A stretch of DNA of 64,000 bases from Funiculus sociatus GB2-C1 (GCF_039962115.1 NZ_JAMPKJ010000019.1:1-64000), one strand, 5' to 3'; shown: positions 25,747 to 36,310, counted from the first letter of the stretch. The notes: generated by a model not told the origin, from the sequence alone. Numbers and translations are program-made.

Positions 25747-28731
25747 ATGAAACTGAACAATCGCACTTGGTCTTGGTCCGACTGGGGACGGGGATTCCTC
25801 CAGTGGGTGAATCTCCGCCCAGAAGAAGGAGAGCGAACATTACTGATGTTCGCCTTCTACACCACAACCTCGGTGGGGATAATCTGGGCAGAAGCCAGCA
25901 CCGTCGCTTTATTTCTCGAAAAGTATGGAGCAGAATCCCTGCCCTTGTTTTATATTCTCTCGGCAGGGATTGGTTCCGGGCTGGGGGTGGTGTATTCTTG
26001 GATGCAAAAGATTCTGCCCTTGCGCTCGGTAATTGTCGTAGTTGCTATTCTTGCAGTCGCCCCCCTACTCCTATTTCGCGTGGGGTTGAGTATTGTCTAT
26101 TTGTCTGGCGTTATCGTCTTTCTGATGCGCCTGTGGGTGGAAGCTATTAACGTCCTCAATGACATCAACACCTCCATTACAGCTAATCAACTATTTAATA
26201 TTCGGGAAATTAAACGCACTTATCCGCTCATTAGTAGCGGCATTTTAGTGGCAGATGTCGTCAGCGGCTTTTCTCTCCCGTTCATTGTCGCCACAGTTGG
26301 GCTGAATAATGTTTCTATAGTCGCCGCCCTGATGATGGGAGTGGGAGCCACAAGCCTTTTTTATCTTACCCAGCGCTATAGCCAAGCTTTCCCTGCTGCT
26401 CCTTATAGAGGTAGTGCTGCCCAAGAAACAGATTTTACCTCGCGCCGCCTCCGAGGGCCGCTACAGCGATACGCAATTCCGCTATTTGGCTTCTTCGTGG
26501 TTGGGCAGATTTTGTACCTGTTAATAGACTTCCAATATCTCAGTCAATTAGAGCTGAAGTTGGACAGTAAGCAAATTGCCAGCTTCCTAGGATTATTTAG
26601 TGGGATTGTGGGATTGTGCGAACTGGGGACGCAGTGGTTTATTTCTAGTCGTGCCATAGAGCGACTAGGGGTATTTGTCGCTGCTATGTTATTACCAGGA
26701 GCGATCGCTATCCTTGGCTTAATCTCCCTCACAGGCATAGGCAATTTTTTTATTGGTCTAATCTGCCTGAAATTCATAGACGAATTACTACGCTACACTC
26801 TGATTGCTGCTATTGGCCCTGTTCTGTTCCAACCTCTCCCAGACAACATCCGCAGCTCGGTTATGGCTCAGGTGCGGGGTATTGCTGAATCTCTCTCCAC
26901 CGGATTTACTGGAGTAGCGATTTTAGGTGTCATCAGCCTGTTAGCTTTTGTTTTTCATCACCTGTCGGAGAACACATTACAGTATCTCCAAACTTGGGTG
27001 TTTGTCGCCGCCATCTTAATTGTGGCTCTCGTGTGGTTACTCATAGTTTGGCTGTTACGGTCAACCTATGTCGGCTTACTGGTTCAGAGCGCCCAAGGAG
27101 AACGCTTGAGCGTCTCGGATGTGGATTTGCGGGTTCTCAAGCGTACCATCATCGAAACCTTAGAGAAACCAGGAACGGAAGCCGATAAACGCTCTTGTAT
27201 AGAACTGTTGTGCCAAATAGACTTGGAGGACGTTGGGGAAGTCCTCGCTCCGCTGCTGACTCACCTCACACCGTCCTTGCAGCGTCAGAGCCTGGAAGCA
27301 ATGCTGCTAAACCCAAGTCAGATTTATTTAGACCCAGTTCAGGATTTAATTGCCCAAAAACCTAATCCTGAAGTTCTTGCTCTGGCTCTGCGCTATGTTT
27401 GGATAACTCAAGACGAGCCGGATATAGGGCAGTTACAGCCTTATCTTCGCCCAGGTGTAGACCCAGTAGTGCGAGGAACTGCTGCTGCCCTGATTTTACG
27501 CCGAGGTACGCCTACGGAGAAAGCGGAGGCTACTAATACTGTGCGACGGATGCTAACCCATCAACGGGAACGGGAACGAGTTATGGGTTGTCGGGCGCTA
27601 TCGGAGGCGGATTATTTGCAGGGGTTGCGACTTTATATTCCCAGTTTGTTGCAAGATGAGTCTTTGCGGGTGCGCTGTGCCTTACTCGAAGCGATCGCAT
27701 CAACTCACTTAAACGAATATTATCCAGCTTTGGTGCGGGGACTTTACTACAAGTCTACCCGCGAAGCCGCAATTAGCGCCCTCGTGCGTCTAGGTGATGA
27801 AGCAATACCGATGCTGGTTGAACTGGCTGAAGATATCCATAAGCCAGATTTGGCGCGGCTACAAGCTTGGGTCGCCCTTGGTCAGATTGGCACGCCAGAA
27901 GCGCTCAATCAATTGGTGGCTCACCTGAAAACGGGTTGGGGGACAACGCGACGCAACATTCTCCGCACTCTGCTGAAGATGCCTAATGAAGCCGGAATTG
28001 AGGGGGTTCTCGACCGATTAGGACGCAGTGGTGTGGAAACCTTAATTGAACAGGAAATGCTGTTTATCGGGCAACTGTATGCTGCACTTCAAGATTTAAG
28101 CCGTTCTGAGGAACGAGTGCTGATTCCTGAATCTAATAGTTTCAAATCGGCTATAGACCAGACTTATTCAGCACTGGATTTGCTGCGACGGGCGCTTTTA
28201 GAGGAGCAGTCAGATGTGGTGGAGCGGTGTTTTTTGTTGATGAAGTTTCTTTATCCGTTGAATTCTATTCAAGCTGCGGCTTTTAATCTTCAGTCTGATT
28301 CGCCTTCTAATATCGCTTTGGGGTTGGAAATTTTGGATAATACTTTGGATATTGCCAGAAAGCGAAATCTTGTGGTAATTCTCGACCGACGACCAGAAGG
28401 CGAAAAACTGCAAAGTTTGGCGGAAATGGTGCCATATAAGCCGATGACTAAGAGCGATCGCTTGCGTCGTTTGCTAGAATTACGCCACTTTCTGTCAGAC
28501 TGGCCTTTGGCTTGTTGTTTTCATGTGGCACGTCAGGCAAAATGGAGTCTCACGCCAGAACAAACGCTGGTGTGTATGCGCCATCCTACAGGTTTTGTGC
28601 GAGAGGCGGTTCTGGCTTATCTAAAAGCAGCTTCGCCGCGCGCTTTGGCAGAAATGCTACCCGTGCTGAAAAATGACCCAGACCGCCTTGTAGCCGCCCA
28701 AGTTGAGCAGATGATGTCAGAGCTGAAATAA
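25747..28731 (+). CDS. Polytopic membrane transporter-like protein fused to HEAT repeats
   Basis: The start is taken at ATG 25747 (MKLNNRTWSWSDWG); the frame is open from 25636, so 37 more residues are possible. Residues 20-440 hold about twelve hydrophobic helices with an arrangement like the ATP/ADP-translocase branch of MFS transporters (EGERTLLMFAFYTTTSVGII, LWVEAINVLNDINTSITANQ, IREIKRTYPLISSGILVADV). The remaining 550 residues are soluble and helical, with HEAT-type units (RLQAWVALGQIGTPEALNQL, VREAVLAYLKAASPRALAEM). No substrate can be assigned. The cyclic-nucleotide-binding gene follows 75 bp later on the same strand, suggesting a joint role as a sensor or regulated transporter. Confidence 0.8.
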   Translation: MKLNNRTWSWSDWGRGFLQWVNLRPEEGERTLLMFAFYTTTSVGIIWAEASTVALFLEKYGAESLPLFYILSAGIGSGLGVVYSWMQKILPLRSVIVVVAILAVAPLLLFRVGLSIVYLSGVIVFLMRLWVEAINVLNDINTSITANQLFNIREIKRTYPLISSGILVADVVSGFSLPFIVATVGLNNVSIVAALMMGVGATSLFYLTQRYSQAFPAAPYRGSAAQETDFTSRRLRGPLQRYAIPLFGFFVVGQILYLLIDFQYLSQLELKLDSKQIASFLGLFSGIVGLCELGTQWFISSRAIERLGVFVAAMLLPGAIAILGLISLTGIGNFFIGLICLKFIDELLRYTLIAAIGPVLFQPLPDNIRSSVMAQVRGIAESLSTGFTGVAILGVISLLAFVFHHLSENTLQYLQTWVFVAAILIVALVWLLIVWLLRSTYVGLLVQSAQGERLSVSDVDLRVLKRTIIETLEKPGTEADKRSCIELLCQIDLEDVGEVLAPLLTHLTPSLQRQSLEAMLLNPSQIYLDPVQDLIAQKPNPEVLALALRYVWITQDEPDIGQLQPYLRPGVDPVVRGTAAALILRRGTPTEKAEATNTVRRMLTHQRERERVMGCRALSEADYLQGLRLYIPSLLQDESLRVRCALLEAIASTHLNEYYPALVRGLYYKSTREAAISALVRLGDEAIPMLVELAEDIHKPDLARLQAWVALGQIGTPEALNQLVAHLKTGWGTTRRNILRTLLKMPNEAGIEGVLDRLGRSGVETLIEQEMLFIGQLYAALQDLSRSEERVLIPESNSFKSAIDQTYSALDLLRRALLEEQSDVVERCFLLMKFLYPLNSIQAAAFNLQSDSPSNIALGLEILDNTLDIARKRNLVVILDRRPEGEKLQSLAEMVPYKPMTKSDRLRRLLELRHFLSDWPLACCFHVARQAKWSLTPEQTLVCMRHPTGFVREAVLAYLKAASPRALAEMLPVLKNDPDRLVAAQVEQMMSELK

Positions 28732-28806
28732 TTAGTTCATGCTAATGGAAGTATGGCTAATTGCAATTGACAATTAGCAATTAGCTATTGACAAAATATT
28801 AAATTT

Positions 28807-29286
28807 ATGTTAACCAGCGTTGAGCGCCTATTATTTGTCCGGGGTGTCCCACTTTTCCAAGAATTGCGGGATGATTTTCTGGTGCGGCTGGCTTCTGTAA
28901 TGGATGAGCTTTCTTTTCCAGCGCAGCATACCATTTTTACCGAGGGACAAGAAGGGCGATCGCTTTATATTGTTGTCTCAGGTAGAGTAAGGGTACATCT
29001 GGGCGATCGCGATCTGGCGCAACTGGATCAGGGTACTTGCTTTGGGGAAATGTCTCTGTTTGATGCTGAACCGCGTTCGGCTTCGGTTACGACTTTGGAA
29101 TCCTGCGATTGTCTGGTGTTGACGCAGCTGCAATTGTATGATGCTATCGATGAAACTCCGGGAATTGCTGTGAATATCATTCGTCTACTTTCCCGTCGCA
29201 TCCGCGAATTAAATAACAAGTTGAGTGTTTATCGGGCAGAAACTCAGGATGGGGATTTGAGTAAGGCTGGTAATTTAGGGGGATAA
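28807..29286 (+). CDS. Cyclic nucleotide-binding domain protein
   Basis: 159 residues, essentially one CAP-like effector domain (VPLFQELRDDFLVRLASVMD, EGQEGRSLYIVVSGRVRVH, phosphate-binding cassette FGEMSLFDAEPRSASVTT), then a helix (IIRLLSRRIRELNNKL) and a short polar tail. It lacks the C-terminal helix-turn-helix of Crp, so it is not a stand-alone transcription factor. Gly-Glu and Arg of the cassette are conserved, compatible with cAMP or cGMP binding. It probably forms an operon with the HEAT-fused membrane protein and may act as its regulator. Confidence 0.85.
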   Translation: MLTSVERLLFVRGVPLFQELRDDFLVRLASVMDELSFPAQHTIFTEGQEGRSLYIVVSGRVRVHLGDRDLAQLDQGTCFGEMSLFDAEPRSASVTTLESCDCLVLTQLQLYDAIDETPGIAVNIIRLLSRRIRELNNKLSVYRAETQDGDLSKAGNLGG

Positions 29287-29368
29287 ACCGCGTTAGCGCT
29301 ATAGACGCGAAGAACAAGAGAGGAACAAGAGAGTGCGATCGCATTCCCTCCCTACCCAACACAACTAT

Positions 29369-31651
29369 TTATACAGGCTTCCAGCTATTCAAAGATTCCC
29401 TAATAGAATTCAATTCCGACAAATATTCATTTAGTTGCTTTTTTTGAGCCTGAAGATTTACTAAAATTTCATTAGTATCGGCTTCTGGCTTTTCTCTTTC
29501 GCTCACCAGATAGTTAAATTCATTTTTGAATCTTTCAATGTAGTCCTTAATTTGTTTCTCTGCACTTTGAAAATCTGCTACGATCTGTCTTTCAATAACT
29601 TGTTTGAAAATCTCTTGATTTATAGAAACCTGTTCATCTATCTTCAGCTTAACTTCCGCTGCTATTTGGTATAAGTCAATTTCTAAAAAATCGCCCTTAT
29701 CTTCAAAGGGTATATCGACTTGATATAGATTAGTTGAAGCAGTGCGATCGCTTTCTGTTATAGTTTCTTTTTCTAGCCTCGCATATACCTCTTGCTGAGA
29801 TTTAATTTCTGTATCAATGCCTAAAAATTCAAAACTCGGAAACTGAATGCAATTAATGTTCAATTCAATTTTCAAAGCTTTTTCTATAGAAGTAGTTATT
29901 TCATTGGATATTTGTTGGGCTTGCTCTTGTATTTCTTGCACCAACTCCTCTCTACTGCGCGTTCCCTGTCTGATAAGCTGATCTTGCGTGTCTATCCACC
30001 AGCTTTGAATTTGAGAACCGAAGAACTCGTTTACAGCGCGTCGAATATTTTGAGCATCTTCCCTGGTAGCAACTCTAAGTTTATAGACTTGCGAATGGGG
30101 ATTATCAGTATTACTATTAAATAGATTAACAACTGCTCGTTTTATAGCTTCTACGAAAGTAGCTTTTCTTTCATTTATGACAAATATTGAAGATTCGCCT
30201 AAAAAAGGAATCTTTGTGATTTCCCGGTTAACATTACTCTGAGTAACCTTTAAATCTGTTGTTGTATTTCCAATTTCAGTATTTAGATGAGCAAGTCGTT
30301 CAATTTCTTTTTGAATCTCGTTTTTAGCATTCTCAGCAAAAATGTTTATTTCAGATGTAAGTTTAGTAATTAATTTTTCCTTTTTTCCTTCTGAAAAGTT
30401 TTTAACTAAATCAATCTTTTTAGTTACAAATTTAGATTTTTCTCTATATTCTTTCACCTGATTTTTAAAAGCTTCAATTTCCATACCCCAAACTTTTAGT
30501 TCGGTATTTAGAGAATCCTCAATTGCCTTGGCAGCTTTATCTAGTTTTGCCAAAACATCACTTATAAGATTCCAACCATAATTTTTAGTAAGGTTTTGAA
30601 TTATTGTTTCTTGAATAGTTGTTATGCCACTATCTTTTAAGGCTTTCGACGCAATCTCTATGGGTTGGGGAACTCTAACTTCACCGTCCTCATTTTCTTC
30701 GAGATATTCACCCAAAAACAATTTAACAAATTCTTTGGTATGACTGTTAGCTGCTGTATCTCCTTGAATCAGTTTCGCTAATAGTCCTTTTTTAGAACTT
30801 GCAGGATAGATTATTGGGTTAGAGAGTCCAAAGCCAGCTAACTCTACTTCAAGTTTTTTTATAAAGTCATTATTTCCTGTATTTACATCTATTGTTTTAT
30901 CAGCTTTATTCAAAATAAAGTAAATATTCTCCGTTTTTTCAGGTAATATATTTTTTTGGTTCTCCATGACATCACGAAGCAAATCTGAAATCAAACTTTC
31001 TGTAGAAGAGGTGTAATCTAAAATAAACAAAATAGCATGGCATTTTCGCAATGATTCCAACGTTATTTGCTTTAATTCTGTGGAATAATGATATTCCCAA
31101 TTCCCATTAGCTACGCCAGGGGTATCAATGAGAGTAAATCCAGCCAGGGATGAGAGGGCGCTAATAGCCTCGATAGGATACTCTATTTCAAAGCGAATGG
31201 TATGGTCGGGATTGTTATGAGTGCGAATATATTGGGTACGTTTCAGAAATTTTTGGTGAATTTCTGCACCGTCACCTTCAGCAATAACAACAGGTTGTCT
31301 TTTCCCCTCTCTATACTCTAAAAATCTAGGCACTTGCCCAACATCAATATGTCGGATATCTGTACGGCAAACGGTACAAGCGGCGGCTTCAGTTGCTAAA
31401 ATATCTGCACCAATTATGGCATTGAGAAAGGTACTTTTGCCTGTTTTAGTTGGGGCAATGACTGCAAGTTGATAGTTGTGTTCCTTCAAAGCGTATAGCG
31501 CTTTGGTGATGTCTTCCTCAACACTTTGTAAGCATTTGGTATCGTTTCCTTTAGCCAGACGCTCCGCTTGAATTTCTTGAAGGTATTGTAAGAGTAGTCT
31601 ACCAGTGATATAGATGCTGTCGTGTGCTGCTTGGAACTGTTCAGAAGACAT
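29369..31651 (-). CDS. Bacterial dynamin-like GTPase
   Basis: A 760-residue large GTPase. The G1 loop is APTKTGKST (residues 66-74, with Ala for the usual first Gly), G3 is DTPG (175-178) and G4 is NKAD (247-250); TEAAACTVCRTDI holds the G2 threonine region. Long coiled-coil helices follow the G domain (residues 370-480 and 580-760), as in dynamin stalks. No clear membrane paddle was seen. Bacterial dynamin-like proteins remodel or repair membranes, and some protect against phage-induced lysis. Often two such genes are paired; here it is single, in minus orientation, 150 bp after cbiA. Confidence 0.85.
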   Translation of the reverse strand: MSSEQFQAAHDSIYITGRLLLQYLQEIQAERLAKGNDTKCLQSVEEDITKALYALKEHNYQLAVIAPTKTGKSTFLNAIIGADILATEAAACTVCRTDIRHIDVGQVPRFLEYREGKRQPVVIAEGDGAEIHQKFLKRTQYIRTHNNPDHTIRFEIEYPIEAISALSSLAGFTLIDTPGVANGNWEYHYSTELKQITLESLRKCHAILFILDYTSSTESLISDLLRDVMENQKNILPEKTENIYFILNKADKTIDVNTGNNDFIKKLEVELAGFGLSNPIIYPASSKKGLLAKLIQGDTAANSHTKEFVKLFLGEYLEENEDGEVRVPQPIEIASKALKDSGITTIQETIIQNLTKNYGWNLISDVLAKLDKAAKAIEDSLNTELKVWGMEIEAFKNQVKEYREKSKFVTKKIDLVKNFSEGKKEKLITKLTSEINIFAENAKNEIQKEIERLAHLNTEIGNTTTDLKVTQSNVNREITKIPFLGESSIFVINERKATFVEAIKRAVVNLFNSNTDNPHSQVYKLRVATREDAQNIRRAVNEFFGSQIQSWWIDTQDQLIRQGTRSREELVQEIQEQAQQISNEITTSIEKALKIELNINCIQFPSFEFLGIDTEIKSQQEVYARLEKETITESDRTASTNLYQVDIPFEDKGDFLEIDLYQIAAEVKLKIDEQVSINQEIFKQVIERQIVADFQSAEKQIKDYIERFKNEFNYLVSEREKPEADTNEILVNLQAQKKQLNEYLSELNSIRESLNSWKPV

Positions 31652-31801
31652 ACTGGCTGTCCGAAAGAGGGTAGCTTTTGTTAGCTAAAGCTTACAACAG
31701 CTGAACGCAATAGGGCAGGGGAGGGTGATACTTACTAGGGTGGCTGACTGGAAAATGGCGAGTGCTGAGTAGAACAAGAGAAAGTTTTCTGTGATGCTTC
31801 G

Positions 31802-33217
31802 TTAGTTGGCGATCGCGTCCGTTGCGGCTGGAGAAAACCTCACGCAATGTTCTAAAAATCTGGCGGGAAGATCCGGACAGCCAGCAAAATGAATATGGAC
31901 ATAAGAAGCATGAAGCTGATGCAGCAACCATCCTTCGACTGTGGTTGAACTGTGCGGATCGCGACCTCGTGCCTGAAATAGAGGTGCAACTGGTTCCTGA
32001 GTTAACTGGGAACGGTGAAACTCATGTCCCCAAACTGTTGTACCTGCGGGTAGTAGGGGACTGTCTTGCAAAACTACGGCTTGCCGATATCCCAATGTCA
32101 GACGCGATCGCATAACGGCTGTAGTAGGCAAAACTCCCACCATTGGGGAAGAATTTCCCTCAAATACAATCTGCTGACACAAATACATTAAACCGCCGCA
32201 CTCGGCATAGGTGGGCATTCCGGCTAAGATGGCTTTTCGGACTGCATCCCGGACGACTGTGTTGTCAGCTAACTGCTGGGCAAAAACTTCCGGGAACCCG
32301 CCCCCAAAATACATCCCCTGAATGCCTTCTGGTAGGCTGTCGTCGGTCAGCGGACTCCAAAATGCCAGTTCTACCCCAAGCGATCGCAAACTCTCTAGAT
32401 TGTCCTCGTAGTAGAAGCTAAAAGCGCGATCGCGGGCAACTGCCAATCTTACCTTACCTCTTGCCCGTGTCTGAAGTTCGGGTCGGAGTTGGGGAGAGGT
32501 TCCCACTTGCAGCAACGGTAACAAGCGTTCCCAGTCAAAGCAATCGCCCAAGTAGGCAAGTCGATCTATCAAAGCATCCAGATGGGACACTTCTGCTGTA
32601 GGGACTAAACCAAGATGCCGATCAGGAATGGTAATGTTATCTTGACGGCGAAGAATACCTAAAATCGGCAATTGCAAAGGTTCCAGGGCATCTCGAAGAA
32701 GTTGCAAGTGGCGATCGCTTCCGACTCGATTTAAAACTACTCCCGCGAATTTGAGACGGGGATCAAAGGAACGGAAACCGTGCGCGATCGCAGCCACCGA
32801 ACCCGACAACCGGCTGCAATCTAACACCAACAATATCGGCAAATCCAACAGCCGCGCAACGTGAGCCGTACTTGCAAAAGTGACCGGAGATTGGGAATCT
32901 TGCCCAGTTCCCAGTTTCGAGTTCCCAGTCCCCTCCACACCATCAAAAAGCCCCATCACCCCTTCTACCAAGGCGTACTCTACCGCCTGAGTATGACGGG
33001 CAAAACATTCCTGCACATAAGTTTCCGATGTCAGCACCGGATCTAAATTCCGACAGGCACGATTTGTAACGTACCGATGAAACATCGGATCTATGTAATC
33101 TGGCCCAACCTTGAAAGATTGTACCTTTTCACCCCGACGACACAAAGACGACAGTAGGGCAAGCGTGACTGTCGTCTTGCCCACCCCACTGCGATCGCCT
33201 GCGATTACTAAAGCCAT
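31802..33217 (-). CDS. cbiA: Cobyrinate a,c-diamide synthase
   Basis: CbiA/CobB uses ATP and glutamine to amidate carboxylates a and c of the corrin ring during cobalamin synthesis. The N-terminal dethiobiotin-synthetase-like domain starts LVIAGDRSGVGKTTVTLALL and contains FKVGPDYIDPMFH and EGVMGLFDG; the C-terminal type I amidotransferase-like domain has YFGGGFPEVFAQQL and the nucleophile Cys in PTYAECGGLMYL, with closing His in SYVHIHFAGCPD. 471 residues, full length. Ends 41 bp upstream of the position where the opcA stop lies on the same strand, so it could be co-transcribed with the carbon cluster. Confidence 0.93.
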   Translation of the reverse strand: MALVIAGDRSGVGKTTVTLALLSSLCRRGEKVQSFKVGPDYIDPMFHRYVTNRACRNLDPVLTSETYVQECFARHTQAVEYALVEGVMGLFDGVEGTGNSKLGTGQDSQSPVTFASTAHVARLLDLPILLVLDCSRLSGSVAAIAHGFRSFDPRLKFAGVVLNRVGSDRHLQLLRDALEPLQLPILGILRRQDNITIPDRHLGLVPTAEVSHLDALIDRLAYLGDCFDWERLLPLLQVGTSPQLRPELQTRARGKVRLAVARDRAFSFYYEDNLESLRSLGVELAFWSPLTDDSLPEGIQGMYFGGGFPEVFAQQLADNTVVRDAVRKAILAGMPTYAECGGLMYLCQQIVFEGNSSPMVGVLPTTAVMRSRLTLGYRQAVVLQDSPLLPAGTTVWGHEFHRSQLTQEPVAPLFQARGRDPHSSTTVEGWLLHQLHASYVHIHFAGCPDLPARFLEHCVRFSPAATDAIAN

Positions 33218-33258
33218 GTTTGCTAACTGCTAACTGAAGGATAGCTAATAGTTAACCA

Positions 33259-34641
33259 TTAGCTATTAGCTTTATTCATCTTGATAATTTCCGCCGTGAC
33301 CGCCAGACTTTCTTCGTAAAGCATATCGCGACCCCAACGGCGCAACTGCTGACCTAACAAAGTCTCAGCCTTTTGATCAGTCAGAGGCGCTACCTGCTCA
33401 AATCGGCAAGCTTGCGCGCCACCCCCAGCTTCCATCCGCATACAACCGCTAGTTTCCGAACACAGAACTGTACAACAGTCAGCATCCAGGTTAGTCGAAC
33501 TCATCCGCAAGGCAATCAAATCACCCGGAATTTCGCCCCAATCAGCGGTGGGAATTCCTGCTAACTCAGCTTCTATTGGGCGTTGGTCAGCAGTCACGAA
33601 CGAGCAGTATCTCAGATCGTAATCGCCGCCTTCGCGCTTATAGGATACTGGATGCCACTGGAGACGACTTGCCAGCCAACCCAAGAACATCAGCGCCTGA
33701 TCGGGATTGCCTTTTTCATAATTTATCGTCACTTTATCGACTTCTGTGAGAGCAGCACGGCGTTCTGGGGGATCGAAAGCCTCGGCCGTCAGTTCTTGCC
33801 ATGCTGCCAACCGTCGCCAGTTAAGGTCAGTAAGCTGGATACCTTGTTCCGCCAAAGTATGTACTCGCAATAAATCGGTTTCTGGTTCGCCAAATTGACA
33901 AGAGTCAACGATTACGGAATTGCTAACTGATGCCAGTCGCTTGAACAAAGCATTATGGGGATCGGGTGTGGCTTTCCACCAGAGAAACTTAGGTAAATCG
34001 CCGATCAGTAATGCTGTCACTATGCCGCCGATGCGTTCTAGGGCATCGGCGGTGCCGCTTAGAGTGATGTATTCGCAACAAAGCAACGTATTGTTACTTT
34101 GCTTGTTCATCGGGCAATATACAGAGACTTGGACGGTTACGCCTTCGTCCATGCCGGAGTGGGGACACAGGGCAATGATGCGACAGGGATTTGAGGCAGC
34201 GATCGCATCCGCAACTCCGTAACCTGTGACATTCAACGTTGCTTGTGTCTCTCCATTCCTTTGAGCGTCTTTTATAGCACCAGAGGAGCGTCTATGAGCC
34301 AAGTCTTCCCGCAGTCGGGCTAGGGTTTCAGCATCCGCCTTCCCAGTACGAGGCAGTCCATACGCTTTTTGGGCATCCTTCAAGGCTGAATTCATCCGCG
34401 GCCCAGCGATGCCATCAATTGGCCCGGTGTAAAATCCCAAAGCAGCTAACAAGTGTTGGGTTTCTTCGGGTTCGTAAACTACAAATGTAAACGTAGTGGC
34501 TCTAGCGGCAGCAGGCGAATCGCCATTTGCAGTATTCTCTCTGTAGCTTTCCCAGATTTGATTTAGTTCCGCTTCAATATCACTCAGGGAAATATCTTTA
34601 GGTGCTTGTAGCGAAACAACGGGAGGAGATTGTGTTGTCAT
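33259..34641 (-). CDS. opcA: Glucose-6-phosphate dehydrogenase assembly protein OpcA
   Basis: OpcA is the cyanobacterial activator of G6PDH and connects it to thioredoxin-dependent redox control. The N-terminal part carries a peptidoglycan-binding-like fold (LLAALGFYTGPIDGIAGPRM), typical for cyanobacterial OpcA, and the rest holds conserved IIALCPHSGMDEGVTVQVS, LPKFLWWKATPDP and VIVDSCQFGEPETDLLR. Several cysteines lie near the C-terminus. The gene directly follows zwf, its functional partner, in the fbp-tal-zwf-opcA order. Confidence 0.95.
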   Translation of the reverse strand: MTTQSPPVVSLQAPKDISLSDIEAELNQIWESYRENTANGDSPAAARATTFTFVVYEPEETQHLLAALGFYTGPIDGIAGPRMNSALKDAQKAYGLPRTGKADAETLARLREDLAHRRSSGAIKDAQRNGETQATLNVTGYGVADAIAASNPCRIIALCPHSGMDEGVTVQVSVYCPMNKQSNNTLLCCEYITLSGTADALERIGGIVTALLIGDLPKFLWWKATPDPHNALFKRLASVSNSVIVDSCQFGEPETDLLRVHTLAEQGIQLTDLNWRRLAAWQELTAEAFDPPERRAALTEVDKVTINYEKGNPDQALMFLGWLASRLQWHPVSYKREGGDYDLRYCSFVTADQRPIEAELAGIPTADWGEIPGDLIALRMSSTNLDADCCTVLCSETSGCMRMEAGGGAQACRFEQVAPLTDQKAETLLGQQLRRWGRDMLYEESLAVTAEIIKMNKANS

Positions 34642-34742
34642 AGCTCAGTTATCAGTTGCTAATGTTAATTGGGAAATTGGGGATTGGGGAATTGGGAATT
34701 CAGAATCTTACCTAGTCCCCAGTCCCCAGTCCCTAGTCCCCC

Positions 34743-36272
34743 TTATAGTCTTCGCCAGCGGCGACCATCTTGATTGATCAGGTGTTCTGCTTCCTCTGGT
34801 TCCCAAGTTCCCGCTTCATACTGGGGAATTGAAGCCGGGCCAGTCAATCCCTCCCACGCTGAGAGGGCTGGTGTCACCACCCGCCAAGCTTCTTCCACTT
34901 CATCGGCACGGGTGAACAAAGTCTGGTCGCCCAGCATACAATCCACTAACAAGCGATCGTAAGCATCAGAGCTAGTGACACCAAAAGAAGAACCGTAGCT
35001 AAAGTCCATATCTACGGTGCGAGTACGCAAATCTGGCCCCGGCATTTTCGCTTCAAAGCGTAGGGAAATTCCCTCATTCGGGTAAACACGCATAGTCAGC
35101 ACGTTGGGACTAGCTTGTTGGGCGGCAGATTGAAAGATTAAGAACGGCACCTCGCGGAACTGGATAGAAATCTCGCTAACCTTCTTGGGTAAACGCTTGC
35201 CAGTCCGCAGATAGAAGGGTACGCCCTGCCAGCGCCAGTTATCAATCGCAAACTTCATGGCCACATAGGTGGGCGTTGTGGAGTTGGGATCAACTCCTGG
35301 TTCCTCCCGGTAGCCTGGGACGGGTTTCCCTTTCATCCAGCCTGCGGAATATTGACCCCTTACTGCTGATAATTCCAGGTTATGCACATCCGCTAAACGA
35401 GTTGCCTGAAGAACTTTCAGCTTTTCCGTGCGGATACTGTCAGCATCTAGCGAGTTTGGGGGTTCCATCGCTGTGAGGCAGAAAATTTGCATCAGGTGGT
35501 TTTGCAGCATATCCCGCAAAGCACCAGCTGTTTCATAGTACCCGGCTCGGTCTTCCACGCCTACAGTTTCTGCGACTGTGATTTGAACGTGATCGACAAA
35601 TTGGCGATTCCACAGTGGCTCAAAAATTGCATTGGCAAACCGGAAAACCAAGAGATTCTGAACAGTTTCTTTACCTAGATAGTGGTCGATCCGGTAAACT
35701 TGTTTTTCTTTGCAAACCTGCTGCACTACTCGATTGAGCGATTGGGCAGAACTCAAATCCCGTCCAAAAGGCTTTTCAATTACCAAGCGGGTTTTTTCTG
35801 GGTCTTTTAGCATTTCTGCTGCACCCAGTTGACGAATCGCTTCTGGGAAGAATTTCGGAGCCACAGACAGGTAGAATACCCGGTTTCCCCGCGTTCCCCG
35901 CTTACCGTCGAGTTCTGCAAGGAAGGTTTTTAGTTTTTGGTAGCTTTCTGGCTTATCAATATCACCGGGACAGTAGTATAAACCTTGGGCGAAGTCTTGC
36001 CAAAATTCATCCGACCCGATGCCACCGCCAAATTCTTCGATGCCTTCACGCATCTCTTCTCGGAAGTAGTCGTGGCTCCATTCTCGACGCGCTACGCCTA
36101 CAACTGTGATTTCTTGCGGCATACGGCGATCGCGTTTCATCTGATAAATCGCTGGCACCAGCTTGCGTTTTGTTAAGTCGCCTGATGCCCCAAATATTAT
36201 CAGTATCTGCGGCTCTGGTACCCGTTCCTGCCGCAACCCAACGCGCAAGGGATTTTCTAGCAGTGTGGCCAT
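34743..36272 (-). CDS. zwf: Glucose-6-phosphate 1-dehydrogenase
   Basis: Zwf oxidises glucose-6-phosphate to 6-phosphogluconolactone with NADP+, the entry to the oxidative pentose phosphate pathway that supplies reductant in the dark and in heterocysts. The nucleotide fold [19 protein letters not shown] and active site [20 protein letters not shown], with the catalytic His and Lys, are intact; 509 residues is standard. The start is the ATG at 36270-36272. It lies between tal and opcA, separated from tal by a strong hairpin, which leaves room for its own promoter. Confidence 0.97.
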   Translation of the reverse strand: MATLLENPLRVGLRQERVPEPQILIIFGASGDLTKRKLVPAIYQMKRDRRMPQEITVVGVARREWSHDYFREEMREGIEEFGGGIGSDEFWQDFAQGLYYCPGDIDKPESYQKLKTFLAELDGKRGTRGNRVFYLSVAPKFFPEAIRQLGAAEMLKDPEKTRLVIEKPFGRDLSSAQSLNRVVQQVCKEKQVYRIDHYLGKETVQNLLVFRFANAIFEPLWNRQFVDHVQITVAETVGVEDRAGYYETAGALRDMLQNHLMQIFCLTAMEPPNSLDADSIRTEKLKVLQATRLADVHNLELSAVRGQYSAGWMKGKPVPGYREEPGVDPNSTTPTYVAMKFAIDNWRWQGVPFYLRTGKRLPKKVSEISIQFREVPFLIFQSAAQQASPNVLTMRVYPNEGISLRFEAKMPGPDLRTRTVDMDFSYGSSFGVTSSDAYDRLLVDCMLGDQTLFTRADEVEEAWRVVTPALSAWEGLTGPASIPQYEAGTWEPEEAEHLINQDGRRWRRL

Positions 36273-36310
36273 AGATGTTGCTAATTACTAATTACTAATT
36301 GAAGGATTAT

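Noticed and set aside
34680-34742. Short tandem-like tract of attggg and ccccagt units between opcA and zwf
   Set aside because: Resembles low-complexity spacer DNA seen elsewhere in the window; unit length is irregular, so it is not a CRISPR or a defined tandem repeat.
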